Source: an uncultured Microcaldota archaeon
GTDB lineage: Archaea; Micrarchaeota; Micrarchaeia; CAILAH01
Direction: 5' to 3'
Length of the DNA: 35,927 nt
Assembly (NCBI GenBank): GCA_903832205.1
Contig: CAILAH010000017.1
Location: forward strand, 1-35,927
Under the pieces are notes generated by a model that searched no databases, was not told the origin of the DNA, and was given only the letters and a program-made list of their open reading frames with translations. Both the position numbers and the translations under genes were made by a program. Positions 21,613 through 31,215 of this stretch are shown here, piece by piece (the stretch's first letter is position 1; every line of letters begins with the position of its first letter).

Positions 21613-23631
21613 TTAGTAGCCCCTTTCCTCTTTGAGCCTCTTTAGCCTTGCCATCTTCTCCCTGAGCTCAAACTCAAGGCCGTCGATTTCAGAATCTGCC
21701 TTCTTTGGCTGCTCACGTGGCTCCTTCGGGGCCTTCTCCTTTGCGGGCCTTGGCTCCTTCTGTGCCATTGCGGGAGCCGCTGCCACTGATTCACTTGGAG
21801 AAACTGACTCGCGGGTTGCCATATCGCCAACGGTGACGCGCACCCTCTGGTTCTGCTCCGCGTGTGCAGGCATATGCTCATCGTGCGGCTGCGCGTTGCC
21901 CACCATGTAGGTGTAAACAACAAAGAATATGGCAGCTGCAAATATCAGCGCGCCTAAAATGGTCCAAAGGGGCATGGTTGCCTTGATTGCGTCTGCGGGT
22001 GACATTTCACCTGCGAACACGGCAAGGATTGCGCCGAGCATATCACTGGATACGCCGCTTGCTGCATCCACATCGCCTCCCTGATTCTGGCTCATGTTAA
22101 GCGGCTTTATAGGCGGCTTGCTGACCAATGGCACTTCCTTCACCGTAACCACGTTCGTGCCGGATATGGCATACTTGCTCGATTTGAACGTATAATCGCC
22201 AGTTGTTGCGGGGACAAAGGTCAACTTTCCGCCGTTCTTTGTAACCAGCGAAACGGACCTGCCGTCTGGCATGACGACAGTCACGACTACACCGTCAACA
22301 GGGTTGCTATTTGAGTCGAGCACGTTAATCTCAATTGTGTCGCCCACATATGCGGATTCGGGGAGCACGAACTTGAGCACGGTACTGCCACTTAGAGGCG
22401 GTTTCGTGGGTTCGGTGCCGCTGTTTCCAGTGTTTGTGCCCGTATCCGTGCCTGTATTATTGCCTGTTGGAGTGACATTTGTATCCGAGCCTGTGCCGCT
22501 GGTCCTTCTCTTGCTCGGGTCGTAATTCGAAGAGGTGTCCTTCTTGGTCACCAGTATTGTGACTGAGCCGATAAGGCTTGCGTTTGTGCGCGAGGTTGCA
22601 GTAACGGTTGCAGTGCATGCGTTCTGTGAAGAGAACGTGCTTCCCTGCACCACGCCGCAGCTTGTGCCGAAGTCAACGTTTGCGGTTGCCTGGCCGTTGC
22701 CATACTGGTCAACTTCCAATGCGGTCAGCGAGACCGGGTCAGTAGTGTAAACGTTTGTATTGCTTGCCTGCAATGAGAGCGAGCGTACCTGGCCGAAGTT
22801 GACAGTAAGCGTTGAGGTACCGCTCTTGCCGCCGAACAGCGCACTTACGCTGTGCGCGCCGGCTGATGCTGCCACAAGCTTTGGCGAGTAAATCGTTCCC
22901 GCGCCGCCTGAATTCCAGGTTGCCGCAGAGGTGACGTCCTCCTGGTGGCCATCATTGTAGGTTGCTGTTGCTGTGAGCGTTACTTCGCTTCCTGCATTTA
23001 CAGTGGCGCTGCTTAAGCCAACAGCAACTGACTGGACCACGGGGGTCGTGTCAACTGCGGTCGGCTCCAAAGTTGAAGTGACAGTTATGGTTCCTGCAGG
23101 CGCAAGCGAAACGTGGTAAGACTGTTCCGCATGGAATGGTGCGCTGAATATTACATCATAGTCGCCTGGCGAAACGTAAAGATTGCCTGATGCGCCATCA
23201 AGCCTTGCGACAACCTCGTTGCCGCCCTGCATCACGCGCACGAAGCCGTTTGCAAGCGGTGCTGATGCATTGTCATTTACAACTGCATGTATTGTTGCCT
23301 GCGGCACGAGCAAAAGGTTGCCCATGTCAACTGCGCTTGAGGCGCCCACATCTGCTGTGAATGAGCTGCTTGAATAGCCGGTGTCCACAACCCTAACCGT
23401 GTAATGGCCTGTTGCGTTTGCGAGCGAAAATGTGCCGTCCGCTGCGCTTGTGAGCTGCGAAACGAGCACGTTGCCTGAATCGTAGACGTTCACCTGCGCA
23501 TTTGCAATGCCGCCCATGCTCATGGCGTCAACGACTTTTCCAGTAAGGCTGCCTGCAGCTACAGGTGACGCAAGGATTGCGAAAAGAAAAACAAATGCAA
23601 GAATTATGTTTTTTATAGTCATCATCATCAC
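21613..23631 (-). CDS. Membrane-anchored surface protein with Ig-like domains and a charged cytoplasmic tail
   Basis: A 672-residue exported protein. The signal peptide (about 1-26, IILAFVFLFAILASPVAAG) is followed by a carboxypeptidase-regulatory-like domain (27-95, GSLTGKVVDAMSMGGIANAQ), a second similar domain, Big_2-like Ig domains (about 200-365), and a Thr/Asn/Gly linker (about 375-410) suited to spanning a wall or outer layer. Another Ig-like unit follows. One membrane helix (about 553-577, WTILGALIFAAAIFFVVYTY) leads into a tail of about 95 residues ending in a Lys/Glu coiled coil (LREKMARLKRLKEERGY). Four ATGs follow one another at the start, overlapping the upstream stop as TGATG, so the exact start is uncertain. 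It is probably the membrane partner of the 1612-residue protein. Confidence 0.82.
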   Translation of the reverse strand: MMMMTIKNIILAFVFLFAILASPVAAGSLTGKVVDAMSMGGIANAQVNVYDSGNVLVSQLTSAADGTFSLANATGHYTVRVVDTGYSSSSFTADVGASSAVDMGNLLLVPQATIHAVVNDNASAPLANGFVRVMQGGNEVVARLDGASGNLYVSPGDYDVIFSAPFHAEQSYHVSLAPAGTITVTSTLEPTAVDTTPVVQSVAVGLSSATVNAGSEVTLTATATYNDGHQEDVTSAATWNSGGAGTIYSPKLVAASAGAHSVSALFGGKSGTSTLTVNFGQVRSLSLQASNTNVYTTDPVSLTALEVDQYGNGQATANVDFGTSCGVVQGSTFSSQNACTATVTATSRTNASLIGSVTILVTKKDTSSNYDPSKRRTSGTGSDTNVTPTGNNTGTDTGTNTGNSGTEPTKPPLSGSTVLKFVLPESAYVGDTIEINVLDSNSNPVDGVVVTVVMPDGRSVSLVTKNGGKLTFVPATTGDYTFKSSKYAISGTNVVTVKEVPLVSKPPIKPLNMSQNQGGDVDAASGVSSDMLGAILAVFAGEMSPADAIKATMPLWTILGALIFAAAIFFVVYTYMVGNAQPHDEHMPAHAEQNQRVRVTVGDMATRESVSPSESVAAAPAMAQKEPRPAKEKAPKEPREQPKKADSEIDGLEFELREKMARLKRLKEERGY

Positions 23632-26600
23632 CCGTACATTGTCACGTTCTTTGCAAGCTCCGTAAGCGGAGGCAGGTAGAGCGTGTAAAGCGACCTCTGG
23701 TAGTTCGGATGCGTGGTCTCAACCATGTACACTCCTGCGGGCAGTATGAATTCATATCCGCCGTTTGCAAGTGAGGTTGCAGTTGCCACGAGGTTTCCGT
23801 TCCTGTATGCGTTGAGCGTCGCGCCGCTCACGGACTCATTGGTGCTGTTTGAGACAGTGCCGTAGAGCCTGGACATCTTTGTCAATGCATAGTTCCTGGT
23901 CGTTGTGCTGCCGTCGAGCACGTGGATGCCGTAGTCCCTGGCGGGCAGGTAGCCCGTTGCGGTGACCACCACATCATAGGTGTCTGCCGGCAGGTTGAAT
24001 GAGAATGCGCCTGCCGCATCGGTCGTTGTGCTGAATATCACCGCATAGTTCTTCATCACGGTCACGTTGGCGCCCTGGATGGGTGCGCCGCTCGTGTTGG
24101 AGACGACGCCGTTAAGGACGCCGTTGCCTGAAGGCTGCGTCACCGTCACATTCGTTGTGTTGGTGAGCGCTGCCGCGGTTGCTGTGACCATGTAGTTGCC
24201 TGCTGTGTTTGAGCTGAACTGTGCGATCGCCCTTCCGTTTGAATCCGTGTTGACGGATGCCGGCGCGACACTGCCGTTGCTCGCTGTGAACAAGACGGAC
24301 TGGTTCGCCAAAGGCGCGCCGTACTGGTCAAGCACAGTTGCGGTTATGGTGCTCGTTGCGCCTGCGAATATGCTCACAGGGTTTGCAACAAGCTGCAGGA
24401 CGGTTGCGACTGATGCTGCAGTCACTTCCACTGAAGAGCTGTTCTGCATAACGCCTGAAGTTGCGTTGACTGTGTAGTTGCCCACAACTGTGGAGCTGAA
24501 CTGCACTGTCGCATAGCCGGTCGCATTCGTGGTTGCGGTTGCTGCGGACAGGTTGCCACCATCAGCGGTAAAGTTCACCTGCTGGTTCGCAACACCTGCA
24601 CCGTACTGGTCAATCACGCGTGCGGTCACTGCGCTGTGGCCCACTGTAGATATTGCTGCGGGCATCGCAGAGAGCTGAATGCCTGAAGGCACTGAGCCTG
24701 CGCTCACGTTAACCGTGGTTGAGTTTGTCGCTGCGCCTGCCGTTGCGTTTATCGTGTAAACGCCCACAACGGGTGCGCTGAACTGTGCGGATGCGCGGCC
24801 GTTTGCATCGGTAAGCGCCGATGCGGGTGCGATTATTCCGTCAGAAACGAAGTTGACGGTTGCACCGCTTATTGGCTGGCCGAGCGCGTCGCGCACGGTT
24901 GCGGTAACGATGCTCGTGCTTCCGGTGGACAGGTTGTTCGGCACCGCCACCAGGTCAACTGATGCGGGCGGAATAACGTTCACTGAAATGCCGGTTGTGT
25001 TCTGCAGTGCGCCGGTGCTCGCGTTAATGCTGAACATGCCGGGCAATATGGAAACGAACTGTGCAACTGCACGGCCGTTTGCATCCGTGTTCACTGAAGA
25101 GGGCAAAAGAATGCCGCCGCTTGCAGTGAACGCAACGGGTGTGTTTGCAACAGGCTGGCCCCTTGCGTTAAGCACAATTGCCGTAACGGTGCTTATCTGA
25201 CCCACAAGCATGTTGTTGGGCGCTGCGGTAAGCTGCACCGTTGCCAGAGGCACGTCGCTCACCGTAATAACTGTCGAGTTGCTGAGCGCGCTTGAATTTG
25301 CAGCAATTGTATATACACCAGTTATTGAAGTGCTGAAATCCACCAGTGCGTCACCGCTTGCGTTTGTGATTATGGTTATTGGCGAGTTGCTGTATCCGAC
25401 AACAACGTAATCCACTGGCACATTCGCCATCGGCTGGCCGTTCGCATCGAGCGCCTTCGCAGTTATGTTTACTACGTCATCAACGTAAACACTGTTGTTT
25501 GTCGCTGAGATCTGTAGCGTTGTAAGAACAGGCTGCGGGGGCAATACGGTAAGGTCAAAGAAAAGTCCGCTCCTTAGACTACCACCTATGTGCGGCATGC
25601 CCTCAGCAAACACAAGGATCTGAAGATCCCCGTTGTAAACCGAATTATTCACGTCAAAGCTACAGACAGTTGTGAAATTACACTCCTGCACAGTTGTGCC
25701 GTTTATCTGTATTATCATCTTAGATATGCCTGTTGCGTCATCAGCTGTTGCACTAACTGTGAAAGGCTGTGCAACAATGCTGTGCGGCCCGGGTGTTGGC
25801 GGAATAACTCGGACCATTGGGTACACATTATCTACTAAATATGTGCGCTGCACGCTTGCTTCGTTGCCGCGGGTGTCGTTTGCAGTTGCAATAACTGCAA
25901 CCTGCCCGTCGGGATATGCGGAGGTGTCTATCACCACGTTGCATGCGGCAGTTGCGCAATTTGCAACCTGCGTTGATGTTGAGCCGTTTACAACTGAGAT
26001 TACAGTTGCCGCATAGTGCGGGTCTGCCGCCAAAGTTGCAACCGGCAGGTTGCCGCTCAGGCACATGAAATCATATGGAGTCGGGTCCACCCAAGAAATT
26101 ACTGGCGAGCTGACATCAAGTCCGCCGAGCGTAAAGTCAAGCACGACCGGAACGCCCGGGTTTATCATTGTGCCTGCGGAGACGGTATCATAGCCGGGTG
26201 CGGTTGCAGTCACCATGAATTGCGCCAATGCTGAGTTGGGCGCAACGTTGAAAGCATAGTGGCCGTTTGCATCGGTGAGCACGCTGGTGCTGTACACGCT
26301 GTTTTCATAGAGCGTGACGTTTGCATTCTGCATTAGCTGTGCGTTCTCGTCCCTCACGTTTCCTGAAATTGATGTAAGTACCCTCACCTGCATGTCCTGC
26401 GTGTAGTTGTTATTCTGGTCGTCCTTCAAAATCTGGAAGTTGTCAACACGCTCGGTTTGGTAGCCTGCCTTGCTGAACGTTATGCTGTAGTTGCCGTTCA
26501 GGTTTACATTATCAATCCTGTAGGTACCGTTTGCATCTGTTATTGCACTGTACGGCGTGCCCTCTATCTGCACCAGAACGCCCTGGAGCGGTGCCGGACG

Positions 26601-28466
26601 CGTGTAATAATCTGCTACAACACCTGAAAGTGTTGCGTCAGGTATGGACACGGTGAACTGGTCGTTGTCGGTTATTGAAGTGCCGTCGATGTTCATACTG
26701 TAAAGCACGTTGCCTTCAGTAGCGCCAACGGTTACTGCAATGGAAGCAATCCCGTCAACACCAGTATTAATCTGCGCATTGTTCGGCATTGCCGTACCGC
26801 TGAGCACATTGTAATTCACAACGACTCCCTGCACAGGGTTACCGAACTGGTCGGTAACGTTTGCAAAGAGCGTGTGCTGGCTGTTTACAACAGCTGTCGG
26901 GCCCTCTGATAATGCATCAATCCTTGCCGCGGGCCCGTTGGTAACTGTAACGGCTGCGTTTGCGCTGACACCGTTTGAACTGACAGTGACGACATCATCG
27001 CCGACTTTTTGCGGCGCTGTGTAGAGGCCGTTTGCATTGGCAGTTCCGTTAACTGCAGACCAGGTGTATACAGCATTAGGTACCGTTGCATTGTACTGGT
27101 CGTAGAGCACTGCGGTGAACTGCTGCTGTGCGCCCGCAACAACATTTGCTGTAATCGGCTGTATCACAACATAGGACACGTTGCCGTTCCTCACAATCAC
27201 CTGCGCGGTGCCGCTTACTGGCGTTAGCACAACTAGCGGAGAGTTGAAGCAACCGAGCTTGGGAACGCACTGCTGTAGAATAGTTATACTATCATAATAG
27301 ACAGTCGCCGCGATCGTTGAGGCGCCCGGATGCACTGCGGTTGCAACACCGGTCTGGCCCACTGTGGCGACAGATTCATCGCTGCTTGTCCAGTTGATTT
27401 CCTTGCCAGTTATCTCATTCATGTACTTATCGTACACGCGTGCATTGTACTGGACCATCTCATGGACGTTGAGTGTGTTTGTAGCTGGCGCAACAAGAAC
27501 CGATGCGGGAACATCCGGAACAACACTAAAGTAAAATGCCTTGCTCTGGCTGGGACAGAGGAACTGGTCCTTTGTTTTTACTATAACGTGGCTCGTTCCT
27601 GCCAAATTGCCGATTGGAAGCATGAAGCTGACCACACCGCTTGAATCGGAAGAGTTCTTCAGCGAAACCTTCGTGCCGTTCGGTGAGGTGTATTCAAGCT
27701 CCATGGCAACACCGGGCTTTGTGTTGTTATACAAGTCCATTGTGGCTGCGGAAACGGCGATATTATCGCCTGCTGTGTACTGCGCTGAAAGCTCATCCGC
27801 GATGAACGCATTGCATGCACCAGGTATTACGGTGACATTTGCAGAAACAGTCTTGCCCGAGTAATCGGCCTTAAGCATGGTGGTGCCTGCCTTGGAGCCG
27901 ACAAACTGGACCTGGTTCTTTGTCGTAATGCTGGGATGCGAAAGCGCGCCTACACTATTATTAGTAAGCGAAAATGCCGGCTCGGGGACAACTGCAGAGC
28001 CGTCCGGCGCATAGGCACTGGTGGTGAAGTAGTACGGCGTTCCTGCAACTGCAGTATCGAGCTTTACCGGGTCAATGTTAAGCGATTTTATTTCCTGCAC
28101 ACAGCTTGCGGTAGGCTCAAGCACAACAGCGACCTGTAGGCTGTTGCCGCTTATATAATATGTACCACGCGCCTGGGTGGAGGTAAACTTGAATGTGCAG
28201 ACTCCATCCGAGCCGGTCTTGCATCCAAGGTTGGTGTCAGCGTAATTCTGGCTGTACACCTTGATTTGCTTGCCTGGCGAGGATGTGACCTTGATATCAC
28301 AGTACCTTGGCACTGTCTGCGGGTTAACGCTCAATCCGCTCGGTGCGGCGAAAACGTTCGCCACATCGGGATTGTAGATTGTGTCTCCCTGGATGTTCAC
28401 CACAAATGCAGATGTGGAGGCCAGCAGGAAGAGCAGCCCAATTATTATGATTGCCTTGTTGTCCAT
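23628..28466 (-). CDS. Giant Ig-repeat surface protein (adhesin-like)
   Basis: A 1612-residue exported protein, the largest gene here. The signal peptide (about 1-22, AIIIIGLLFLLASTSAFVV) leads to beta-domains with paired cysteines (about 23-330), a Big_2 domain (about 332-395), further Ig units, and two carboxypeptidase-regulatory-like domains (about 610-780). Two Ig-like domains with cysteine pairs (about 785-975) precede five tandem Big_1/invasin-like repeats of about 94 residues (about 979-1447) and two C-terminal regulatory-like domains, ending at MYG. Sequons N-x-S/T are abundant. There is no C-terminal membrane helix, so it must be held by a partner, most simply the next gene. AGGTGGTG before the ATG overlaps the stop of the upstream gene. 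Adhesion or cell-surface structure is inferred. Confidence 0.88.
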   Translation of the reverse strand: MDNKAIIIIGLLFLLASTSAFVVNIQGDTIYNPDVANVFAAPSGLSVNPQTVPRYCDIKVTSSPGKQIKVYSQNYADTNLGCKTGSDGVCTFKFTSTQARGTYYISGNSLQVAVVLEPTASCVQEIKSLNIDPVKLDTAVAGTPYYFTTSAYAPDGSAVVPEPAFSLTNNSVGALSHPSITTKNQVQFVGSKAGTTMLKADYSGKTVSANVTVIPGACNAFIADELSAQYTAGDNIAVSAATMDLYNNTKPGVAMELEYTSPNGTKVSLKNSSDSSGVVSFMLPIGNLAGTSHVIVKTKDQFLCPSQSKAFYFSVVPDVPASVLVAPATNTLNVHEMVQYNARVYDKYMNEITGKEINWTSSDESVATVGQTGVATAVHPGASTIAATVYYDSITILQQCVPKLGCFNSPLVVLTPVSGTAQVIVRNGNVSYVVIQPITANVVAGAQQQFTAVLYDQYNATVPNAVYTWSAVNGTANANGLYTAPQKVGDDVVTVSSNGVSANAAVTVTNGPAARIDALSEGPTAVVNSQHTLFANVTDQFGNPVQGVVVNYNVLSGTAMPNNAQINTGVDGIASIAVTVGATEGNVLYSMNIDGTSITDNDQFTVSIPDATLSGVVADYYTRPAPLQGVLVQIEGTPYSAITDANGTYRIDNVNLNGNYSITFSKAGYQTERVDNFQILKDDQNNNYTQDMQVRVLTSISGNVRDENAQLMQNANVTLYENSVYSTSVLTDANGHYAFNVAPNSALAQFMVTATAPGYDTVSAGTMINPGVPVVLDFTLGGLDVSSPVISWVDPTPYDFMCLSGNLPVATLAADPHYAATVISVVNGSTSTQVANCATAACNVVIDTSAYPDGQVAVIATANDTRGNEASVQRTYLVDNVYPMVRVIPPTPGPHSIVAQPFTVSATADDATGISKMIIQINGTTVQECNFTTVCSFDVNNSVYNGDLQILVFAEGMPHIGGSLRSGLFFDLTVLPPQPVLTTLQISATNNSVYVDDVVNITAKALDANGQPMANVPVDYVVVGYSNSPITIITNASGDALVDFSTSITGVYTIAANSSALSNSTVITVSDVPLATVQLTAAPNNMLVGQISTVTAIVLNARGQPVANTPVAFTASGGILLPSSVNTDANGRAVAQFVSILPGMFSINASTGALQNTTGISVNVIPPASVDLVAVPNNLSTGSTSIVTATVRDALGQPISGATVNFVSDGIIAPASALTDANGRASAQFSAPVVGVYTINATAGAATNSTTVNVSAGSVPSGIQLSAMPAAISTVGHSAVTARVIDQYGAGVANQQVNFTADGGNLSAATATTNATGYATVQFSSTVVGNYTVNATSGVMQNSSSVEVTAASVATVLQLVANPVSIFAGATSTITATVLDQYGAPLANQSVLFTASNGSVAPASVNTDSNGRAIAQFSSNTAGNYMVTATAAALTNTTNVTVTQPSGNGVLNGVVSNTSGAPIQGANVTVMKNYAVIFSTTTDAAGAFSFNLPADTYDVVVTATGYLPARDYGIHVLDGSTTTRNYALTKMSRLYGTVSNSTNESVSGATLNAYRNGNLVATATSLANGGYEFILPAGVYMVETTHPNYQRSLYTLYLPPLTELAKNVTMYG
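24126..25530 (-). repeat. Five tandem Big_1-like repeats within the giant surface gene
   Basis: Each unit is about 280-290 bases and encodes a repeat with the core pattern T-A-x-V-x-D-x-x-G-x-P-x-x-N, then V-N-T-D-x-N-G-R-A-x-A-Q-F, then G-x-Y-x-I-N-A-T. Units are diverged at the DNA level, so recent expansion is not evident. Confidence 0.75.
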
Positions 28467-28472
28467 CTAAAT

Positions 28473-30245
28473 TCACCACCTAATTATTATTCCAAGCCCC
28501 GGCAGGAACATTGAGTTGCTGCCTATCTTGATATAGCGGAAGCTTGCGTTGAGGTCAACGGTATCGTTGATGCTCACAATCTTTGCATTTCCGAACACTG
28601 TCCAGCCGTCAACTGCCTGTGCGTTGTAGAGAAGCTCTCCGTTGTATTTCTTCCCCTCATGATCGTAAGTGCTGTTTGCAGTATCGAAGTGCCCCCTGTA
28701 TGCGGTGCCACCAATTAGGTATGCCGCACCTGCATTAAGGAAACGCCATGTGAGTGAGCCTCCAACCTCACCTGCTCCCAGGAACTTATAGTTGGGGTTT
28801 GCGTTCATGTTATACATGAGGCCGCCAATCACAACGTTTGGGTAAATCGGCATGTCCTTCCAAATCGGAAGCTGTACCTGGAATGTGCCCGCCTGCACTA
28901 AGTAGTTAGAGATGTTTGCACCATCCTGGAATGAGCCGAGCATTCCATCCATCTGGAATATAACCGGATAATCGCTCTGGGTGTCCCAGTATTCCATTGC
29001 GAGCCTTGTGGGCGCATCCTCGCGGAACTGCGTGCTTGCGAGCAGCCTGAATGTGTGGCTGTTCATCATGAGCATCAGGCCCCAGGATTCGCGTGCAAGC
29101 TCGCCGTTCAAAGTTGCGAGCGCGTTCATGCTGAGGTCATCGAACTTCAGCTGCACACCTGCACCGAGCAGTGATGCGTGCCTAGAGGATGAGCCTTCAT
29201 TGAGCGAATAATTGCCGCCATCATAGCCGCCCATCACTGAGAGGCCGAAGTGGTCGGACAGGCCGACGCTCAATACAACCGGCGCAGAGCCGGAGATTGC
29301 GTTGAGCTCCCTGCCATAGGGGTCGAGAATATTCACATATGCGCCGCCCATTGGCACTGCAATCTCAAAGCGCTTAACAGCACTTTCTTTTTCTTTGTCC
29401 TTTATGGTTTTTGTGAGCGCCTTGTTGTCTTCCGGTTCTGAGGTTTTGCCTTTCTCTTCACCGGTATCTTCCTTGTCTTGATTCTCGTTCCTGACAATGG
29501 TGACGGTCGGCTTTTGTGGCTCATCTTTCTTCTTGCCATCTGTCTTGTCCTTGTTAGCATCCTTTCCATCTGCAGCCTTTGTGGGCGCAGTGAACTTCAG
29601 CTTGTCGCAGCCCTCAAGCTTCTTGCCCTGCTTTGTCGCCATGTCGCAGATTGCCTGCTCGTTTGCCTTCTGGTCGACCTGTGCCGGAGCGGCAACCTCT
29701 TTCTTTCCGTTATCCTTTGAAGCTTTCTTATCACCAGTTGTTGGAGGGCCCGTAACAACTGCAGGTGCCTTCTTAGTAGGAGTGCCGCATTTGTCGTTGC
29801 ACTTGCACCACTGCTCAAGGACTTCCCTGAAGGATTTTAGGACCTCTGAGAAATTTTTTGAATCGAGTTTTTGCTCCTTGACAAACCTTGCTGCGGCAAC
29901 TGCAATGCGCGCATTCATGGTGTCCTCATCGAGCTTGCCCTTTTTGTAGGAATCGTATTCTGACTTAAGCTTTGCATCGGGAACAACGCTATACTGCGCC
30001 TTGGTGACGCAGGCCGTTTCAACTGCGGGCTTTGCTTCCTGTGCGTGGGCGCCGCTTGAGAACGCCATAAGGACTGCGAATGCAGTTCCTGCAGCAATCC
30101 TGCGTACGCCGACTGGAACGTGGCTAAGCCACGATTCATTCATGCGTGTTTCCGAGCCCACTGCCTTAACGGATTTCACGCTTGCGCTGAAATCCTGTTT
30201 GGCATCAGCAAACATTACTTCTGACATTTTCATTGAACGAGTCAT
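28473..30245 (-). CDS. Exported protein with beta-barrel-like C-terminal half
   Basis: A 590-residue protein of no family I recognise. Residues 1-49 are an unusually long n-region; a hydrophobic core (50-62, IAAGTAFAVLMAF) ends at an A-x-A site after residue 68 (SSGAHA). A cysteine-containing helical part (about 69-160, with CKCNDKC) is followed by a Lys/Asp/Thr-rich linker (about 160-285). The last 300 residues are rich in short alternating hydrophobic/polar strands and Gly/Asn turns, for example VLSVGLSDHFGLSVMGGYD and GSLTWRFLNAGAAYLIGG, and end at GLGIIIRW with a terminal aromatic. This resembles an outer-membrane beta-barrel. AAGGGGGT about 6 bases before the ATG at 30245 supports the long N-terminus. 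It is first in the surface-protein operon. Confidence 0.75.
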   Translation of the reverse strand: MTRSMKMSEVMFADAKQDFSASVKSVKAVGSETRMNESWLSHVPVGVRRIAAGTAFAVLMAFSSGAHAQEAKPAVETACVTKAQYSVVPDAKLKSEYDSYKKGKLDEDTMNARIAVAAARFVKEQKLDSKNFSEVLKSFREVLEQWCKCNDKCGTPTKKAPAVVTGPPTTGDKKASKDNGKKEVAAPAQVDQKANEQAICDMATKQGKKLEGCDKLKFTAPTKAADGKDANKDKTDGKKKDEPQKPTVTIVRNENQDKEDTGEEKGKTSEPEDNKALTKTIKDKEKESAVKRFEIAVPMGGAYVNILDPYGRELNAISGSAPVVLSVGLSDHFGLSVMGGYDGGNYSLNEGSSSRHASLLGAGVQLKFDDLSMNALATLNGELARESWGLMLMMNSHTFRLLASTQFREDAPTRLAMEYWDTQSDYPVIFQMDGMLGSFQDGANISNYLVQAGTFQVQLPIWKDMPIYPNVVIGGLMYNMNANPNYKFLGAGEVGGSLTWRFLNAGAAYLIGGTAYRGHFDTANSTYDHEGKKYNGELLYNAQAVDGWTVFGNAKIVSINDTVDLNASFRYIKIGSNSMFLPGLGIIIRW

Positions 30246-30308
30246 TTTGTTTACCCCCTTATAGCATTAATTAAAAGGTTTTGGGGATGTCAGTGTTTAA
30301 AAACGTTT

Positions 30309-31145
30309 CTATTTGCCTAGTTCTGCAACGAGGGCTCTTGGCAGCACTCCCAAAAGGCCGGTTGGCATGAAAAAGGGACCGCATTCGCGGCTAAGGGATG
30401 CACCGGCCTTTTTGACCGCACTTGCACCCGCATATGCCGCATCGAACGGCTCAACACCCTGCGCAATAAGCGATGCGCACACGCCTGCGAGAATGTCGCC
30501 CGTCCCGCCTTTTGCGAGATAGACCGATTTGCCTGACGTGTCCTCCACTTCCTTCACGCGCTTCCCGTCCGAAATATAATCAATTGGGCCTTTTGCGAGA
30601 ATTGTACAGCCGACTGAGAATGCGGTTGTTTTTATTGCGCTTGAAGAAAGCGCTTCATTGCCAGAAATGAGCGAGAACTCCTTGAGATTGGGTATGAGCA
30701 AATCCTTTGCGCAAAGGTCCACGAGGTTTGTGCAGTAGAGCGCATCAGCGTCGAAAATGAATGGGATGCTCTTGTGCTCCTTGTGCAGCTGCGCGAGCAG
30801 GTCGAATGATTTTTTCTCACGGCCCATGCCGCTTCCGACGAGCACTGCCGTGACGTTGCGCTTCATTATTGAATTTATTTCAGTGAAATGGTCCGTGTCA
30901 AGGACGTCGCCGCTGAGAGGGTAGGAGACAAGGTCTGGAGAATATGCGACTGCAATGTCCGCGACGCGCTTGGGTGCGGCAATGGTCACCAGGTCAACGC
31001 CGGCAACTGCGGCGCCTAGTGCATTAAGAAGAGGTGCGCCCGCATAGTGCTTGCTGCCTCCGATAATTAGCAAATGCCCATAATCATACTTCTTTGAGTT
31101 GAGAGGGCGCTTCACAATGTCTTTCAGCTTGCGTTCGCGCTCCAT
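30309..31145 (-). CDS. nnrD: ADP-dependent NAD(P)H-hydrate dehydratase
   Basis: A 278-residue member of the YjeF C-terminal / NnrD family (ribokinase-like fold), which repairs hydrated NADH and NADPH at the expense of ADP. HLLIIGGSKHYAGAPLLNAL (about 25-44), VGSGMGREK (about 98), FDADALYC (about 126), NLKEFSLISG and the active-site KGGTGDILAGVCASLIAQG (about 217-235) are all present. The epimerase half (NnrE) found in fused archaeal forms is not part of this gene and not in the window. A TATA box (31170-31178) about 28 bases before the ATG predicts a leaderless mRNA. It stands between the surface-protein block and tRNA-Lys. Confidence 0.93.
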   Translation of the reverse strand: MERERKLKDIVKRPLNSKKYDYGHLLIIGGSKHYAGAPLLNALGAAVAGVDLVTIAAPKRVADIAVAYSPDLVSYPLSGDVLDTDHFTEINSIMKRNVTAVLVGSGMGREKKSFDLLAQLHKEHKSIPFIFDADALYCTNLVDLCAKDLLIPNLKEFSLISGNEALSSSAIKTTAFSVGCTILAKGPIDYISDGKRVKEVEDTSGKSVYLAKGGTGDILAGVCASLIAQGVEPFDAAYAGASAVKKAGASLSRECGPFFMPTGLLGVLPRALVAELGK

Positions 31146-31169
31146 GTTTAACTATTTAAGAATAACGCA

Positions 31170-31178
31170 TATAAATAG
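31170..31178 (-). promoter_or_regulatory. TATA box of nnrD
   Basis: The minus strand reads TATTTATAT, 25-33 bases before the ATG at 31145, which fits leaderless transcription. Confidence 0.5.
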
Positions 31179-31184
31179 CTTCAC

Positions 31185-31214
31185 GGGCCGTATAAACCAA
31201 AGGTTTATAGGCCC
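31185..31214. repeat. 13-bp bulged hairpin containing the tRNA-Lys TATA box
   Basis: GGGCC (31185-31189) and TATAAACC (31191-31198) pair with GGTTTATA (31202-31209) and GGCCC (31210-31214), with one bulged G and an AAA loop. GTTTATAG in the 3' arm lies 26-33 bases before the mature tRNA-Lys 5' end and is probably its TATA box. Confidence 0.6.
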
Positions 31215-31215
31215 C

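Noticed and set aside
24126-25530. Recent DNA-level tandem duplication in the giant surface gene
   Set aside because: The protein repeat is clear, but the DNA copies are well diverged; it is old domain repetition.
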